From positions 1 through 63,769 of the forward strand of contig JAIRXQ010000075.1 of NCBI GenBank assembly GCA_031268195.1: a DNA stretch of 63,769 nt, in the 5' to 3' direction. Position 1 is the stretch's first letter, and each line of letters opens with the position of its first letter. This DNA is from Azoarcus sp. (GTDB lineage Bacteria; Pseudomonadota; Gammaproteobacteria; Burkholderiales; Rhodocyclaceae). This document shows, piece after piece, positions 1 to 11,867 of the stretch. The notes under the pieces were generated by a model. It did not search any database. It saw nothing but the letters and a program-made list of their open reading frames with translations, and was not told the DNA's origin. Position numbers and translations under genes: made by a program.

Positions 1-2166
1 GTCGAAACGCGCGGCAACGAGACCAGAATCCCTGTCCAGTCCAAGGGTCATCTGGGTCAAGTCGTTCGAGCCGATCGAGAAACCATCGAACACGTCGAGA
101 AAAGCGTCGGCAAGCAGGGCGTTCGATGGTATCTCGCACATCATGATAACGCGCAAACCGTTTTCCCCCTGTTTAAGACCGTTTTCAGCCAAAAGATCGA
201 CGACGCTTTTGCCTTCTTCGAGCGTTCTCACAAAAGGCACCATGAGTTCCACATTGGTCAGTCCCATTTCTTCCCGGACCTTTTTCATCGCGCGGCATTC
301 GAGTTCGAAGCAGTCGCGAAAAGCGGCGGCAATGTAACGGGAAGCGCCGCGAAAGCCCAGCATCGGGTTTTCTTCCTCGGGTTCGTAGAACTCCCCACCA
401 AGAAGTTTACGGTATTCGTTGGACTTGAAGTCGGAAAGTCTGACGATAACCTTCTTGGGCCAGAAAGCCCCTGCGATCATGGCAACGCCTTCGGCGAGCT
501 TGTCAACGAAAAAGGCAACCGGCCCTGCATATCCGCGCGCGCGGCGAAGGATTTCCTCGCGCTTTCCCGGCGGCAGGCTGTCGATTTGCAGGATCGCTTT
601 CGGGTGGATTCCGATCACATTGTTGATGATGAATTCCAGCCGCGCGAGTCCGACACCTTCGTTGGGCAGTTGGGAGAATTCGAATGCGAGCTCGGGATTG
701 CCCACATTCATCATGATCTTGACGCCGATTTCAGGCAGATTGCCAAGATCGCGCGTAATAATTTCATAATCGAGCTTGCCGCGGTACACGTGTCCGGTAT
801 CGCCCTCGGCGCACGAAACGGTCACCGTCTCGCCGTCGACAAGCTTTTCGGTCGCGTCCCCGCAACCGACGATCGCGGGAATGCCGAGTTCGCGCGCGAT
901 GATCGCCGCGTGGCACGTGCGCCCGCCACGGTTGGTCACGATGGCCGACGCGCGCTTCATCACGGGCTCCCAGTTCGGATCGGTCATATCGGCGACAAGC
1001 ACATCGCCAGGCTGTACCTTGCCCATTTCCGAGGGATTATGAACTACGCGCACCGGTCCGATGCCGATCTTCTGACCGATCGAACGCCCCGAAATGAGCG
1101 ACTTGGAATAGGTGTTGATTTTGAATTTTTCGACTTTGCCGCGCGCATCGCGGGATTTCACGGTCTCGGGGCGCGCTTGGAGGATGTAGAGTTTTCCATC
1201 GCCGCCATCTTTTGCCCATTCGATATCCATCGGGCGCCGATAGTGATTTTCGATGATCACCGCGTACTTCGCCAACTCTTCTATTTCGGCGTCGTCAAGC
1301 GAAAAATGGTTCCGCTCCGCTTCGGTAACCTCGACCGTCTCCGTCGATTTACCCGCGCTCCTTTCTTCGGTGAAAATCATCTTGATGAGTTTCGAACCGA
1401 GGGTGCGCGAAATGATCGCTTTTTTCCCCGCCGCAAGCATCGGTTTGTGGACATAGAATTCGTCGGGATTGACAGCGCCCTGGACGACGGCTTCTCCGAG
1501 GCCGTAAGACGATGTGACGAAGACCGCGTCGCGGAAACCCGATTCGGTGTCGAGCGTGAACATGACGCCGGCCGCGCCGGTATCGGAACGCACCATGCGT
1601 TGGACACCGGCCGAGAGCGCAACCTCGGCGTGCGTAAAGCCCTTATGTACGCGGTAGGCAATCGCGCGGTCGTTGTAAAGCGAGGCAAAAACCTCCTTTA
1701 TCGCATAGAGGATATTGTCGAAGCCGTGGATGTTGAGAAAAGTCTCCTGCTGACCGGCGAACGAAGCGTCGGGCAGGTCCTCGGCGGTTGCCGAGGAACG
1801 CACGGCAAAGGAAGCCGTCGCCGGCGATGTGGCGGCCAAGGCTTCGTAATGTTCACCGATCTCGGCTTTCAAGCGATCCGGAAAAGGCGTTTCAAGGATC
1901 CACCGGCGAATTTTCGCGCCAGACGCGATGAGATCCGCCACCTTGTCGATGTCGAGCGCGGACAATTCCGCATCAATGCGTTCCGCAAGCCCTTCGTGTT
2001 TGAGGAAATCCCGAAAAGCCCTGGCGGTCGTGGCAAAACCTCCGGGAACTCTCACGCCAGCACCTTCCAGTTGACCGATCATCTCGCCCAGTGAGGCGTT
2101 TTTTCCTCCAACGCTTTCCACATCGGTCATGCGCAATTGATCAAAATGGATCACGTAATCGCTCAT
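1..2166 (-). CDS. ppsA: Phosphoenolpyruvate synthase (partial, C-terminus cut by window edge)
   Basis: Converts pyruvate, ATP and water to phosphoenolpyruvate, AMP and phosphate (gluconeogenesis, cytosol). Reading the minus strand from the ATG at 2164-2166 gives 722 uninterrupted codons ([20 protein letters not shown]...) running off the left edge. Order seen: N-terminal pyruvate-phosphate-dikinase ATP-binding domain ([20 protein letters not shown]), the phosphohistidine swivel domain with [15 protein letters not shown] (catalytic His about residue 419, close to His421 of E. coli), then the PEP-binding TIM barrel ([17 protein letters not shown]). The family is about 790 residues, so roughly 70 are missing. 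It is divergent from ppsR, its known regulator. A purine-rich CAGGAAA lies ahead of the start. Confidence 0.97.
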   Translation of the reverse strand, partial: MSDYVIHFDQLRMTDVESVGGKNASLGEMIGQLEGAGVRVPGGFATTARAFRDFLKHEGLAERIDAELSALDIDKVADLIASGAKIRRWILETPFPDRLKAEIGEHYEALAATSPATASFAVRSSATAEDLPDASFAGQQETFLNIHGFDNILYAIKEVFASLYNDRAIAYRVHKGFTHAEVALSAGVQRMVRSDTGAAGVMFTLDTESGFRDAVFVTSSYGLGEAVVQGAVNPDEFYVHKPMLAAGKKAIISRTLGSKLIKMIFTEERSAGKSTETVEVTEAERNHFSLDDAEIEELAKYAVIIENHYRRPMDIEWAKDGGDGKLYILQARPETVKSRDARGKVEKFKINTYSKSLISGRSIGQKIGIGPVRVVHNPSEMGKVQPGDVLVADMTDPNWEPVMKRASAIVTNRGGRTCHAAIIARELGIPAIVGCGDATEKLVDGETVTVSCAEGDTGHVYRGKLDYEIITRDLGNLPEIGVKIMMNVGNPELAFEFSQLPNEGVGLARLEFIINNVIGIHPKAILQIDSLPPGKREEILRRARGYAGPVAFFVDKLAEGVAMIAGAFWPKKVIVRLSDFKSNEYRKLLGGEFYEPEEENPMLGFRGASRYIAAAFRDCFELECRAMKKVREEMGLTNVELMVPFVRTLEEGKSVVDLLAENGLKQGENGLRVIMMCEIPSNALLADAFLDVFDGFSIGSNDLTQMTLGLDRDSGLVAARFD

Positions 2167-2254
2167 AATAAATTTCCTGTAAAGTTATTGGAATGCTACC
2201 TTCGACTTTCCCAAGGCGCTCGCGCGCCTCAACGACTCTCAACCGGAGAAATTC

Positions 2255-3091
2255 ATGGCGTCATCTTCTGGGCAGATTTCACGCACAATTTTCTACATTT
2301 CGGACGGTACCGGAATTACCGCGGAAACGCTAGGCTTAAGTTTATTGACGCAATTCAACGACGTTCGTTTCAACACGGTTCGCCTGCCTTTCATCGACAC
2401 ACTCGAAAAAGCCTGCGATTGCCGCGACCGAATACAAAGGACCTTCGAGCAGGACGGTGCCCGCCCCATCGTTTTTTCCACCCTCGTCAACGAGGAATTC
2501 AATCGGATACTCGGGCAGACAGGCAGTCTCTGCCTGAATTTCTTCGATACCTTCATCGCGCCCATAGAAACAGAGCTAGGAATAAAACGCAGCGAAACCG
2601 TCGGCCGAACACACGGCGAGATCAACAACGCCGATTACGAGCGCCGCATCAGCGCGATCAATTACACCCTGTCTCACGATGATGGCATTACGGACCTGGG
2701 CCTTGAGGAGGCCGACGTGATCCTCGTCGGTGTTTCGCGTTGCGGAAAGACGCCGACGAGCATCTACCTTGCGATGCAGTTCGGAATCCGCGCGGCCAAT
2801 TTTCCCCTCATCCCGGAAGATTTCGAAAACCAGTGTTTCCCGAAGGCGCTTTCGCGTCACAGGGAAAAGCTTTTCGGTCTCACGATCCAACCCGCGCGCC
2901 TCGCGCAGATACGGACGGAGCGCCGCCCGAACAGCCGTTATGCCGATCTGGAGAACTGCCGTTACGAAATCCGCGAGGCGGAAAGGATGATGCGCCAGCA
3001 AGGCATCCACTGGCTCGACTCATCGCTGAAATCGATCGAGGAAATTTCGGCGACGATCATGCAGGAGATCAGGCCGAGCGGAAGAAAATGA
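2255..3091 (+). CDS. ppsR: PEP synthase regulatory protein (kinase/pyrophosphorylase, DUF299)
   Basis: 278 residues. By family, a bifunctional enzyme that inactivates PEP synthase by ADP-dependent threonine phosphorylation and reactivates it by Pi-dependent dephosphorylation. The P-loop-like motif GVSRCGKT is at residues 159-166, and the N-terminus [16 protein letters not shown] is characteristic. The ATG at 2255 follows GGAG with good spacing. It is divergently paired with ppsA across an 88-bp gap, the usual arrangement, so function by context is strong. It ends 54 bp before the convergent diguanylate cyclase; no clear terminator is seen there beyond a 5-bp palindrome. Confidence 0.96.
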   Translation: MASSSGQISRTIFYISDGTGITAETLGLSLLTQFNDVRFNTVRLPFIDTLEKACDCRDRIQRTFEQDGARPIVFSTLVNEEFNRILGQTGSLCLNFFDTFIAPIETELGIKRSETVGRTHGEINNADYERRISAINYTLSHDDGITDLGLEEADVILVGVSRCGKTPTSIYLAMQFGIRAANFPLIPEDFENQCFPKALSRHREKLFGLTIQPARLAQIRTERRPNSRYADLENCRYEIREAERMMRQQGIHWLDSSLKSIEEISATIMQEIRPSGRK

Positions 3092-3145
3092 TTTTCGCCC
3101 GCGTTAACACCGCCTTGCCACACCACGGGCGATTTGAAAAGAAGG

Positions 3146-4831
3146 TCAAAGCGAACAAACCCGGTTTTTTCCTTTTTTCTTGGCATCGTACATCGCCTGA
3201 TCCGCGCGATTGATGAAGTCCAGCGAGGATTCTTCAGGCCTGAACAGGGTATAGCCCAAGCTGACGGTGAGCGGAAGTTGCGCGATGTGCGCTTCGGCGA
3301 TGTTCGAGCACAGTTTTTCGGATATCCGTTCCATCTGCTTTTCGCTGCTGCGCGGAACCAGGATGATGAATTCCTCGCCGCCGTAGCGCGCCACCACGTC
3401 TTGCGGGCGCAGGGTTTCGGTGACGGTGCGGGTGAGGTGACAGAGCGCTTCGTCGCCGGTGCTGTGGCCGTGTACGTCGTTGACTTTCTTGAAGTCGTCG
3501 ATGTCGAGCAGGGCAATGCACAGGGGCGAGCCTTTGCGTTTTACCGTCGAGATCTCGCGCATGAGCGCCTCATCCAGCCCTTTGCGGTTGAGCGCGCCGG
3601 TGAGCGGGTCGTGGCGCATGAGGCGGCTGGCGGTGTCCAGCTCGTTTTGCAGGCGGGCGATCTCAAGGTTGGCCTTGTCGACGCGTTCGCGCAGTTCGGT
3701 GAGTTCCTGCCCGGCGCGCAGGGTGGATTCCTGCGCGTGGCGGGTTTCGAGCAGCAGTTCTCCGACCACGGTGGAGAGTTCGTCGATGCTGCTGGCTTCA
3801 CTGATTCGCCGCGCGCTCTGGATCAGCAGTTCGTGGTAATCGCCGGTGGAAATGGTGACTTCGGAGAGGCGGTCGACGAAGCCCGCGAGCATCTCCTTCA
3901 GGCGCGCCTGCGCTTCGGAGAGGTCGCGCTTCAAATGGCTCTGCTTGTCGATGACGTCGCGCAACTGCTGGCCGACGATATCGAGCATGCGCAGGCTCAA
4001 GGGGCCCGCGAAGGTTTCCGTGATGGCGGACAACTGGCCGTGCAGCCAACTGTCATCGATCACCAGTTCGCGGATGTTGTCGACGATCAGACGCAGCAGA
4101 TCGAGCAGCGCCACGCGCATGGCGCGGTGTTCTTCACCCGCCCAGCCCATGTGGGCGATGAGTTTTTCGAGCCGGGCGGCAAAATCGGCGGCGCTCGCCT
4201 CGCTTGCCGTGTCTTGCAGGATGTTCGCCAGTGCGCGCGCTTCGCTGGCCAGGGCTTCGTCGTCGCCCGCCACCGGCGCGATGCCGTTGGCGAGCAGGTT
4301 GGCGAGCAGGGGACGCAACGGCGTATCCGGCACGCCGCCGGCGAGGGGGGCAGGTGTGGTGGCGAGTATGGCGGCGGGGGGGGCAGATTCAGTGGGGGCG
4401 GGCGCTTTGGGCGCACGCTCGTCGTTGCCGCACGGCACCATGGACGCGGCTCCCGACGCGCCCTTGGCCTGCGTCCAGCTTTTCACGAGCGCGCTCAGGC
4501 GTTCGTTGAGGATATTGGCGTTGGGATGGCCTTCCAGCACATGATTGAGCGCCTCGCGCTTGCGGGCCTGGGTGAGTTCGCCATGCATGCGCTCGAATTG
4601 CGCGATCAAATCGCGGATCAGCGCATTCCAGGGCTTGAGTTCGTCAGCGCTGCCCCGGATCTCGAAATAGAGTTCGCGGTAGTTGTCCGGCGTCGGCGGC
4701 ACCTTGCGCTGCGCGAGTCGGCGCAGCGTCTCGCGCGCGACTTCGACTTCGGAAGGCGAATCCGTGTCCACTTCGCTTGAACCGGCAGTTCCGGCGGGAG
4801 AGCGGTTTTTTTTTGCTTGGGAGGACGTCAT
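3146..4831 (-). CDS. Diguanylate cyclase (GGDEF domain) with long helical N-terminus
   Basis: 561 residues. The C-terminal third is a GGDEF domain: active-site GGEEF at residues 484-488 and an RxxD inhibitory site (RPQD) five residues upstream, so it should make cyclic di-GMP from GTP with product inhibition. Residues about 1-370 have no recognised sensor; they look helical with an Ala/Pro-rich low-complexity stretch near residues 130-165 and a probable coiled coil (LTELRERVDKANLEIARLQNEL) leading into the cyclase. No membrane segment or signal peptide is visible, so probably cytosolic. An 8-G homopolymer (4376-4383) lies in the low-complexity part. The signal it senses cannot be told from sequence. 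Confidence 0.93.
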   Translation of the reverse strand: MTSSQAKKNRSPAGTAGSSEVDTDSPSEVEVARETLRRLAQRKVPPTPDNYRELYFEIRGSADELKPWNALIRDLIAQFERMHGELTQARKREALNHVLEGHPNANILNERLSALVKSWTQAKGASGAASMVPCGNDERAPKAPAPTESAPPAAILATTPAPLAGGVPDTPLRPLLANLLANGIAPVAGDDEALASEARALANILQDTASEASAADFAARLEKLIAHMGWAGEEHRAMRVALLDLLRLIVDNIRELVIDDSWLHGQLSAITETFAGPLSLRMLDIVGQQLRDVIDKQSHLKRDLSEAQARLKEMLAGFVDRLSEVTISTGDYHELLIQSARRISEASSIDELSTVVGELLLETRHAQESTLRAGQELTELRERVDKANLEIARLQNELDTASRLMRHDPLTGALNRKGLDEALMREISTVKRKGSPLCIALLDIDDFKKVNDVHGHSTGDEALCHLTRTVTETLRPQDVVARYGGEEFIILVPRSSEKQMERISEKLCSNIAEAHIAQLPLTVSLGYTLFRPEESSLDFINRADQAMYDAKKKGKNRVCSL

Positions 4832-4873
4832 GTAAGGCCTCTTGAAGCGGAAAGACGGTTGGCGCGGCGATTA

Positions 4874-4901
4874 TTGCACGTATTCGCTTGCACGTATTCG
4901 C
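4874..4901. repeat. Perfect 14-bp tandem duplication
   Basis: Two adjoining identical copies of TTGCACGTATTCGC lie in the gap between the cyclase start (4831) and the 3' end of the dehydratase gene (4951). This is one of several 14-16 bp tandem duplications in the window. No function is evident; replication slippage is the simplest origin. Confidence 0.85.
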
Positions 4902-4950
4902 CAGATGGGATGCTGGAGTGACCCCGGAGTTTACCCAATACGTTCCGATT

Positions 4951-6810
4951 TCATTGCGCGGCTGCCCTGATCGCCAGGCTAGCCGTTTCGTGTCGTACCG
5001 GGGTGTATTCACTTACCCAGCGCTGGATGTTGCGCCGCACGGCCTCGTCGTCGACCGGGCCGGGTTGTTCGAGCCACCTTTGCAAGGAATCGAGAAAATC
5101 TGCGGGAACCGGTATCGGCTGTGCGATCCGCAGTTTGGGGTGCGGCGTCGGCAGCGTTTGCTCCGCATCGGCCAGCACTTCCTCGTAGAGTTTCTCACCC
5201 GGACGCAGGCCGGTGAATTCGATGCCGATCTGTGCCTCGGTATAACCCGACAAGTGAATCATGTTGCGCGCCAGATCGACGATCTTCACCGGCTCGCCCA
5301 TGTCGAGCACGAAGATGTCGCCGTTTTTGCCCAGCGCCGCCGCTTGCAGCACCAATTGCGCCGCTTCGGGAATGGACATGAAGAAGCGGTTGATTTCCGG
5401 GTGCGTCACCGTCACCGGGCCGCCGTGTGCGATCTGCGCCTGAAATTTGGGAATCACGCTGCCGGTGCTGCCCAGCACGTTGCCGAAGCGCACCACCTCG
5501 AAGCGCGTTTCGCCCACGGCGGTCAGCGCCAGACAGACCATTTCGGCCAGCCGCTTGGTCGCGCCCATGACATTGACCGGGTTGACCGCCTTATCGGTGG
5601 AGATCATCACGAAACGTTCTGCGCCGTGCTTTTTTGCACAGCGGGCCAGCCGGAGCGTGCCGAGGACGTTGTTCCGTACCGCTTGCCAGGCGTTGTCGTT
5701 TTCCATCAGCGGTACGTGCTTGTAGGCGGCGGCATGAAAGACGGCCTGCGGACGCCAGGCGGCGAAGATTTCATCGAGGCGGACGTTGTCTTTGATGTCT
5801 CCGATCAGCGCCACGATCTCCACGTCGGGATGATGATCCGCGAACCATTCACTGATCGAATACAGCGCAAATTCGTTTACTTCCAGCAAAAGCAGTCTGC
5901 GAGGCTCGAAGCGCGCGACCTGCCGACACAATTCGCTGCCGATGGAGCCGCCCGCGCCGGAGATGAGAATCGTATGGCCCTTGAACAGCTTTTGAACGTT
6001 CAGGGTGTCGATGCGCACCATCTCGCGTCCCAGCAAATCCTCGACTTCAATGGGACGCATGGCGTCGATGCCGACCCGCCCGCCCATCAGCTCGTCGAGT
6101 CCCGGCACGATGAACACCTTGGCGCCTGCACCAACGGCAATGTCGGCAACGCGCCTGATAGCCGCGGGAGACGCGGAGGGCATGGCGAGGATGACGTGTT
6201 CGGCGTTCTTGTCCGCCAGTGTTTGCGACAACGTTTCGGTTCCGCCCATGACACGGATGCCGGAGAGCTCCAGCCCACATTTCTTCGGGTCATCGTCGAT
6301 CAGTGCCACCACGCGCCAATTCGGGCTGCGCTCCAGTGCGCGTACCAGCATTGCGCCCCCCGTGCCTGCGCCGACGATGACCACCGGCTTGCCCGTGGCG
6401 GCCACTTTTCCGTAAAGCAGCTGTTCTTTCCAGAGCCGCCATGCCACCCGCCCTCCGCACATGATGGCCGCGAGCAGCAGTGGGTACAGCACCAGCATCG
6501 AGCGCGGAATCGACGGTCCCGAACGAAGGGAGAACGCCTTGATCATGAGCAGCCCAATCGATGAAATGACCACGGCGCGCAGCACGCGCTTGATGTCGGT
6601 CACGCTGGCGAAGCGCCAGATGCCACGGTAGAGCCCCCCCCAGTAACAAGCCACTGCCTGGACGATCATCAATGCGCCCGGCACGATGGCCGTTTCAAGT
6701 CCGTAATCGTTCGGCCAGACAAAATTGAAACGGATCACCAGACTTCCTGCCCATGCAGCGAAGACAGCGGCGAGATCAAGCAGGAATACGAGGAAAAGGC
6801 GGAGGTTCAT
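4951..6810 (-). CDS. Membrane-bound nucleotide-sugar 4,6-dehydratase/epimerase (FlaA1/WbpM/CapD family)
   Basis: 619 residues. Four N-terminal hydrophobic segments (about residues 5-27, 40-58, 75-95, 105-122), a first Rossmann domain (VIVGAGTGGAMLVRAL, from about 144) and a C-terminal short-chain dehydrogenase domain with GAGGSIGSE at 285-293 and STDKAVNPVNVMGATK at 404-419. Met in place of the usual catalytic Tyr is typical of this large-SDR family, which makes UDP-4-keto-6-deoxy-hexosamines for O-antigen, capsule or protein glycans at the inner membrane. The start is the ATG at 6808-6810. An 8-C run (6634-6641) occurs within the membrane region. The carbamoyltransferase nearby, divergent, fits a surface-sugar role. 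The exact product sugar is unknown. Confidence 0.93.
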   Translation of the reverse strand: MNLRLFLVFLLDLAAVFAAWAGSLVIRFNFVWPNDYGLETAIVPGALMIVQAVACYWGGLYRGIWRFASVTDIKRVLRAVVISSIGLLMIKAFSLRSGPSIPRSMLVLYPLLLAAIMCGGRVAWRLWKEQLLYGKVAATGKPVVIVGAGTGGAMLVRALERSPNWRVVALIDDDPKKCGLELSGIRVMGGTETLSQTLADKNAEHVILAMPSASPAAIRRVADIAVGAGAKVFIVPGLDELMGGRVGIDAMRPIEVEDLLGREMVRIDTLNVQKLFKGHTILISGAGGSIGSELCRQVARFEPRRLLLLEVNEFALYSISEWFADHHPDVEIVALIGDIKDNVRLDEIFAAWRPQAVFHAAAYKHVPLMENDNAWQAVRNNVLGTLRLARCAKKHGAERFVMISTDKAVNPVNVMGATKRLAEMVCLALTAVGETRFEVVRFGNVLGSTGSVIPKFQAQIAHGGPVTVTHPEINRFFMSIPEAAQLVLQAAALGKNGDIFVLDMGEPVKIVDLARNMIHLSGYTEAQIGIEFTGLRPGEKLYEEVLADAEQTLPTPHPKLRIAQPIPVPADFLDSLQRWLEQPGPVDDEAVRRNIQRWVSEYTPVRHETASLAIRAAAQ

Positions 6811-7184
6811 AAAGACGGAGGTTCATCGGCAGAGGCTATATTAACCCGGCAATAAAATGTCGAACAGATATCGCCGGTATCCATGCAAATAGTGATAAAC
6901 AATAACATACGGTATCATGCCGCCGGGTGAATAGGCTATGGTGACAAGGGGATTGCCCCTGTAATGCTTTTGTCATGTATTTCGGGGGTCGTGATGTTAT
7001 GCTCACCCCCCGCCTGGAAGCGCCTGTTGGCTTGGAGGCAAGGTCGCCGCTGGCATGCTGGCCGATGAGATTTTGCGGTGAGGGGGCCGCAAGTGAAGTG
7101 CCCGAAGGAGCCGGGTATAATCCGGCACCCCTTTATTTTTGCCCGTGATCGGCTTCGTTTGCGGGTTTCACCGAGGTTTCCCCC
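6811..7184. other. Intergenic region between divergent surface-sugar genes
   Basis: 374 bp without a convincing gene. The left part (about 6835-6915) is AT-rich and probably holds the dehydratase promoter. Inverted repeats: TGACAA at 6942-6947 with TTGTCA at 6970-6975, enclosing a small AGGGG/CCCCT pair; and TTGCGG at 7073-7078 with CCGCAA at 7087-7092. A TATAAT lies near the right end (separate entry). A small RNA is possible but nothing proves it. Confidence 0.5.
7110..7126 (+). promoter_or_regulatory. TATAAT hexamer nested in an inverted repeat (candidate carbamoyltransferase promoter)
   Basis: A consensus -10 hexamer TATAAT (7116-7121) sits inside GCCGG...CCGGC arms, 64 bp ahead of the carbamoyltransferase GTG start. 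No good -35 is seen at 16-18 bp. The palindrome could be an operator or coincidence. Confidence 0.4.
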
Positions 7185-8936
7185 GTGTCCCTCACCGTCC
7201 TCGGACTCTCCGGCGCAGTCAGCCATGATCCTTCCGCTGCGCTCTACATCGACGGCAAGCTCGTTGCCGCCGCCGAAGAAGAACGTTTCGTGCGCGACAA
7301 GCATGCCAAGAATCGCATGCCTTACGAGGCCGCGAAGTTCTGTCTTGCGCAGGCGGGCATCAAACCCGCCGATGTCGACATCGTCGCCATTCCCTACGCG
7401 CCGATCAGCATCATGGGCCGGGCGCGCTGGCATTACGCGCGGCGCTATCTCTACGCGCCGGATCGCTCGCTCGATGCGCTGTTGATGGGCAATCGCCGTT
7501 TCCGGCGATACAGACAGCGCATTCAATGGTGCCTCGTGCAACTTGGCTTCGATCTCAAGAAAACGGAAATTCAGCCCGTCGAGCACCACCTCGCGCACGC
7601 TGCCAGCGCCTATCTTTGTTCCGGCTTCCAGGAAAAGACCGCGATCCTCGGCATCGACGGCAAGGGCGAATACGCCACCACTTTCTTTGGCTGGGGCGAG
7701 AACGGAAAAATACACAAAATCAAGGAGTTCTTCGATCCAGATTCGCTCGGCGGGCTTTACGGCGCGATCACCGAATACCTCGGCTTCGATATGCTTGATG
7801 GCGAATTCAAGGTCATGGGCATGGCGCCCTACGGCGATGCGACGAAGTTCGATTTTTCGCGCCTGGCGAAATTCGAGAACGGGGCGCTCACGGTCAACAC
7901 CGACTACGTCAACGTCATTGGCTTTAAACGCTACAAGGAAAAGGGCAAGGGCTACTACTTCGCGCCCAAGCTCATCGAATGGCTCGGCCCCAGACGCGAA
8001 GGCGATGTGGCCGACGAGCCTTACGTCCATCACGCTGCCGCGATGCAGGCGTTGTTCGAGAAACTCTCGCTGGAGATGATGGATTACTACCTTGGCGACA
8101 TCATCCGTGAAACCGGCAAGATCGCCTTCGCCGGCGGTTGCGCGCTCAACGTCAAGCTCAACCAGAAAATCATTTCCCGGCCGGAAGTCAAGGAACTCTA
8201 CGTGCAACCGGCCGCCTCCGATGCCGGGACGGCGGTCGGCGCGGCGGCCTACGTTTCGCAGGAACGCGGCGTGCCGGTGGAAAAGATGGAGCACGTCTAT
8301 CTCGGTCCCGAGTATTCGAACGAGGACGTCATCGCCGCCATCGCCCATCATGAGCAGATGCGCGGCATCAAGCTTGCCTGGGAAAAAGTCGATGCCGTCC
8401 CCGAACGCGTCGCCAAAATCCTTGCCGAAGGTAACCCGGTTGCCTGGTTTCAGGGTCGCATGGAGTTCGGCCCGCGCGCCCTCGGCAACCGTTCCATCCT
8501 CGGTTGCCCAAGCAGCCCCGGCGTGGCCGACCGCATCAACGCCCAGATCAAGTTCCGCGAACGCTGGCGGCCTTTCTGCCCCTCGATGCTCGATACCGTC
8601 GGCCCGCAGATGTTCAAGGTCGACCATCCCGCGCCGTTCATGACCTTCACTTTCGAGGTGAGTGAGGCGTGGAAAGCGCGCGTGCCCGAGGTCGTGCACG
8701 AGGACGGCACCTCCCGGGCGCAAGTGCTGAAGCGCGAATTCAACCCACGCTACTATGACCTGATGCTCGAACTCGAAAAGCTCACCGGCAACGGCGTGGT
8801 GCTCAACACTTCGCTCAACCGCCGCGGCGAACCGATGATCTGCTCGCCCACCGATGCGCTGAACATGTTCTGTGGCTCGGATTTGCAGTATCTGGTGATG
8901 CAGGATGTGGTGGTGAGAAAAAGCGAGGGGGCTTGA
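7185..8936 (+). CDS. Carbamoyltransferase (NodU/TobZ family)
   Basis: 583 residues. By family, transfers a carbamoyl group from carbamoyl phosphate via an adenylate to a sugar hydroxyl. N-terminal domain: LGLSGAVSHDPSAALY, EEERF and the metal/carbamoyl site HHLAHAASAY at 134-143. The C-terminal nucleotide-binding domain has MEFGPRALGNRSIL, RERWRPFCPS and LNTSLNRRGEPM. It starts at GTG (7185), in frame with the conserved N-terminus and preceded by GAGG. Relatives carbamoylate Nod factors, antibiotics or, in Pseudomonas, LPS core heptose. With a sugar dehydratase next door and LPS-core-like genes 28 kb away, a surface-glycan substrate is likely (inference). Confidence 0.92.
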   Translation: MSLTVLGLSGAVSHDPSAALYIDGKLVAAAEEERFVRDKHAKNRMPYEAAKFCLAQAGIKPADVDIVAIPYAPISIMGRARWHYARRYLYAPDRSLDALLMGNRRFRRYRQRIQWCLVQLGFDLKKTEIQPVEHHLAHAASAYLCSGFQEKTAILGIDGKGEYATTFFGWGENGKIHKIKEFFDPDSLGGLYGAITEYLGFDMLDGEFKVMGMAPYGDATKFDFSRLAKFENGALTVNTDYVNVIGFKRYKEKGKGYYFAPKLIEWLGPRREGDVADEPYVHHAAAMQALFEKLSLEMMDYYLGDIIRETGKIAFAGGCALNVKLNQKIISRPEVKELYVQPAASDAGTAVGAAAYVSQERGVPVEKMEHVYLGPEYSNEDVIAAIAHHEQMRGIKLAWEKVDAVPERVAKILAEGNPVAWFQGRMEFGPRALGNRSILGCPSSPGVADRINAQIKFRERWRPFCPSMLDTVGPQMFKVDHPAPFMTFTFEVSEAWKARVPEVVHEDGTSRAQVLKREFNPRYYDLMLELEKLTGNGVVLNTSLNRRGEPMICSPTDALNMFCGSDLQYLVMQDVVVRKSEGA

Positions 8937-8955
8937 GCACGCGTGAGAGCGAAGC

Positions 8956-8979
8956 AATGCGCATGGGGTCAGGCGCATT
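8956..8979. terminator. Possible hairpin between convergent genes
   Basis: AATGCGC (8956-8962) and GCGCATT (8973-8979) can pair around a 10-nt loop in the gap between the converging carbamoyltransferase and phosphatase genes. There is no immediate T-run (the first, TTTTT, is about 14 bp later), so this is weak as an intrinsic terminator. Confidence 0.3.
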
Positions 8980-8999
8980 CGGCCGCGTTGCCGTTTTTG

Positions 9000-9491
9000 T
9001 CATTGCGCCTGCGCGGTCAGCGCCCGCATCAACCCGAACACCCCCGCCTCGCACAAATCCAGCGCCTGTTCGAAGGCGTTGAAGGCGCCGTAATACGGGT
9101 CGGGCACCTCGCGCATTTTGGTGTCGGGGGCGAAATCCAGGAACAGGCGCAGGCGGGGAAGGTGCTGTTCCGGGCATTCTTCGCGCATTTCCGCCAGAAC
9201 GCCTTTGTCCATCGCCAAAATGAGATCGAAGCGCCCGTAATCTGCGGGTACGAGTGCGCGTGCTCTCAGTTTGGCGAAGTTGTAACCGCGCGCGGCGGCG
9301 GCTTTCAGCATGCGGCGGTCGGGCGGTTGGCCCGCGAAGTTGTCGCCCATGAGTCCGGCGGAATCGACCTCGAAACGCTCGTCGAGTCCGTACAGCTCGA
9401 AGTGGTGCAGGGCGATGCCTTCCGCCGCGGGCGAGCGGCAGATGTTGCCCGAACACACGAACAGGACACGGTATTTCTCTTTCTTCGCCAT
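9000..9491 (-). CDS. Low-molecular-weight protein-tyrosine phosphatase
   Basis: 163 residues starting at the ATG 9489-9491. The P-loop CSGNICRS (C13-x5-R19) and the general-acid loop VPDPYY define the LMW-PTP family; the length is typical. In bacteria such enzymes dephosphorylate BY-kinases or glycan-assembly proteins. It begins 1 bp after the uvrB stop, so the two are surely cotranscribed; this pairing is common in betaproteobacteria and says little about its substrate. The sugar genes close by make a role in polysaccharide control possible but unproven. Confidence 0.94.
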   Translation of the reverse strand: MAKKEKYRVLFVCSGNICRSPAAEGIALHHFELYGLDERFEVDSAGLMGDNFAGQPPDRRMLKAAAARGYNFAKLRARALVPADYGRFDLILAMDKGVLAEMREECPEQHLPRLRLFLDFAPDTKMREVPDPYYGAFNAFEQALDLCEAGVFGLMRALTAQAQ

Positions 9492-9492
9492 G

Positions 9493-11574
<2,082 letters not shown>

Positions 11575-11579
11575 AGCCT

Positions 11580-11867
11580 TCAGTATGGTTCATGGCCCTT
11601 TGTCCGCCGGACAGCAGACGTTTCGCGGCACTTTGACGCAATATCTTTGTAAATTTTCCGCTCGGCGGCCGGCAAGGTATCGAGGTCCATGCGCCCTTCG
11701 AGTGTGGCACGCATGCGCTCCGTGGTGAAACCCGGCGCGCGCTCCAGGGCTTGGCCCAGTTTTGCCCAGTGTTCGAGCTGGCCGCTGAGCGTGCGGGTAA
11801 ACACGCCTGCCGCCTGCCGCGCCGCGTCCACCAGATCGTGCGAAATTCGTACGGAAATCGTGTTCAT
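11580..11867 (-). CDS. ParD-like antitoxin, apparently orphan
   Basis: 95 residues ([20 protein letters not shown]...). The N-terminal pattern followed by [12 protein letters not shown] matches the ParD-like antitoxin family, expected to form a small DNA-binding dimer. A strong GGAGGC Shine-Dalgarno precedes the ATG at 11865-11867. No toxin ORF adjoins it: uvrB follows 5 bp downstream and a divergent aminotransferase lies upstream. It may regulate itself and hence uvrB transcription, or be a relic. The family call is by eye; function is inference. Confidence 0.7.
   Translation of the reverse strand: MNTISVRISHDLVDAARQAAGVFTRTLSGQLEHWAKLGQALERAPGFTTERMRATLEGRMDLDTLPAAERKIYKDIASKCRETSAVRRTKGHEPY

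Noticed and set aside
586-2094. Long plus-strand ORF of about 500 codons
   Set aside because: Antisense shadow of ppsA; the minus strand gives an uninterrupted, fully recognisable PEP synthase.
3134-6564. Plus-strand ORFs of over 500 codons opposite the cyclase and dehydratase genes
   Set aside because: GC-rich antisense shadows with His/Arg/Gly-rich, family-less translations.
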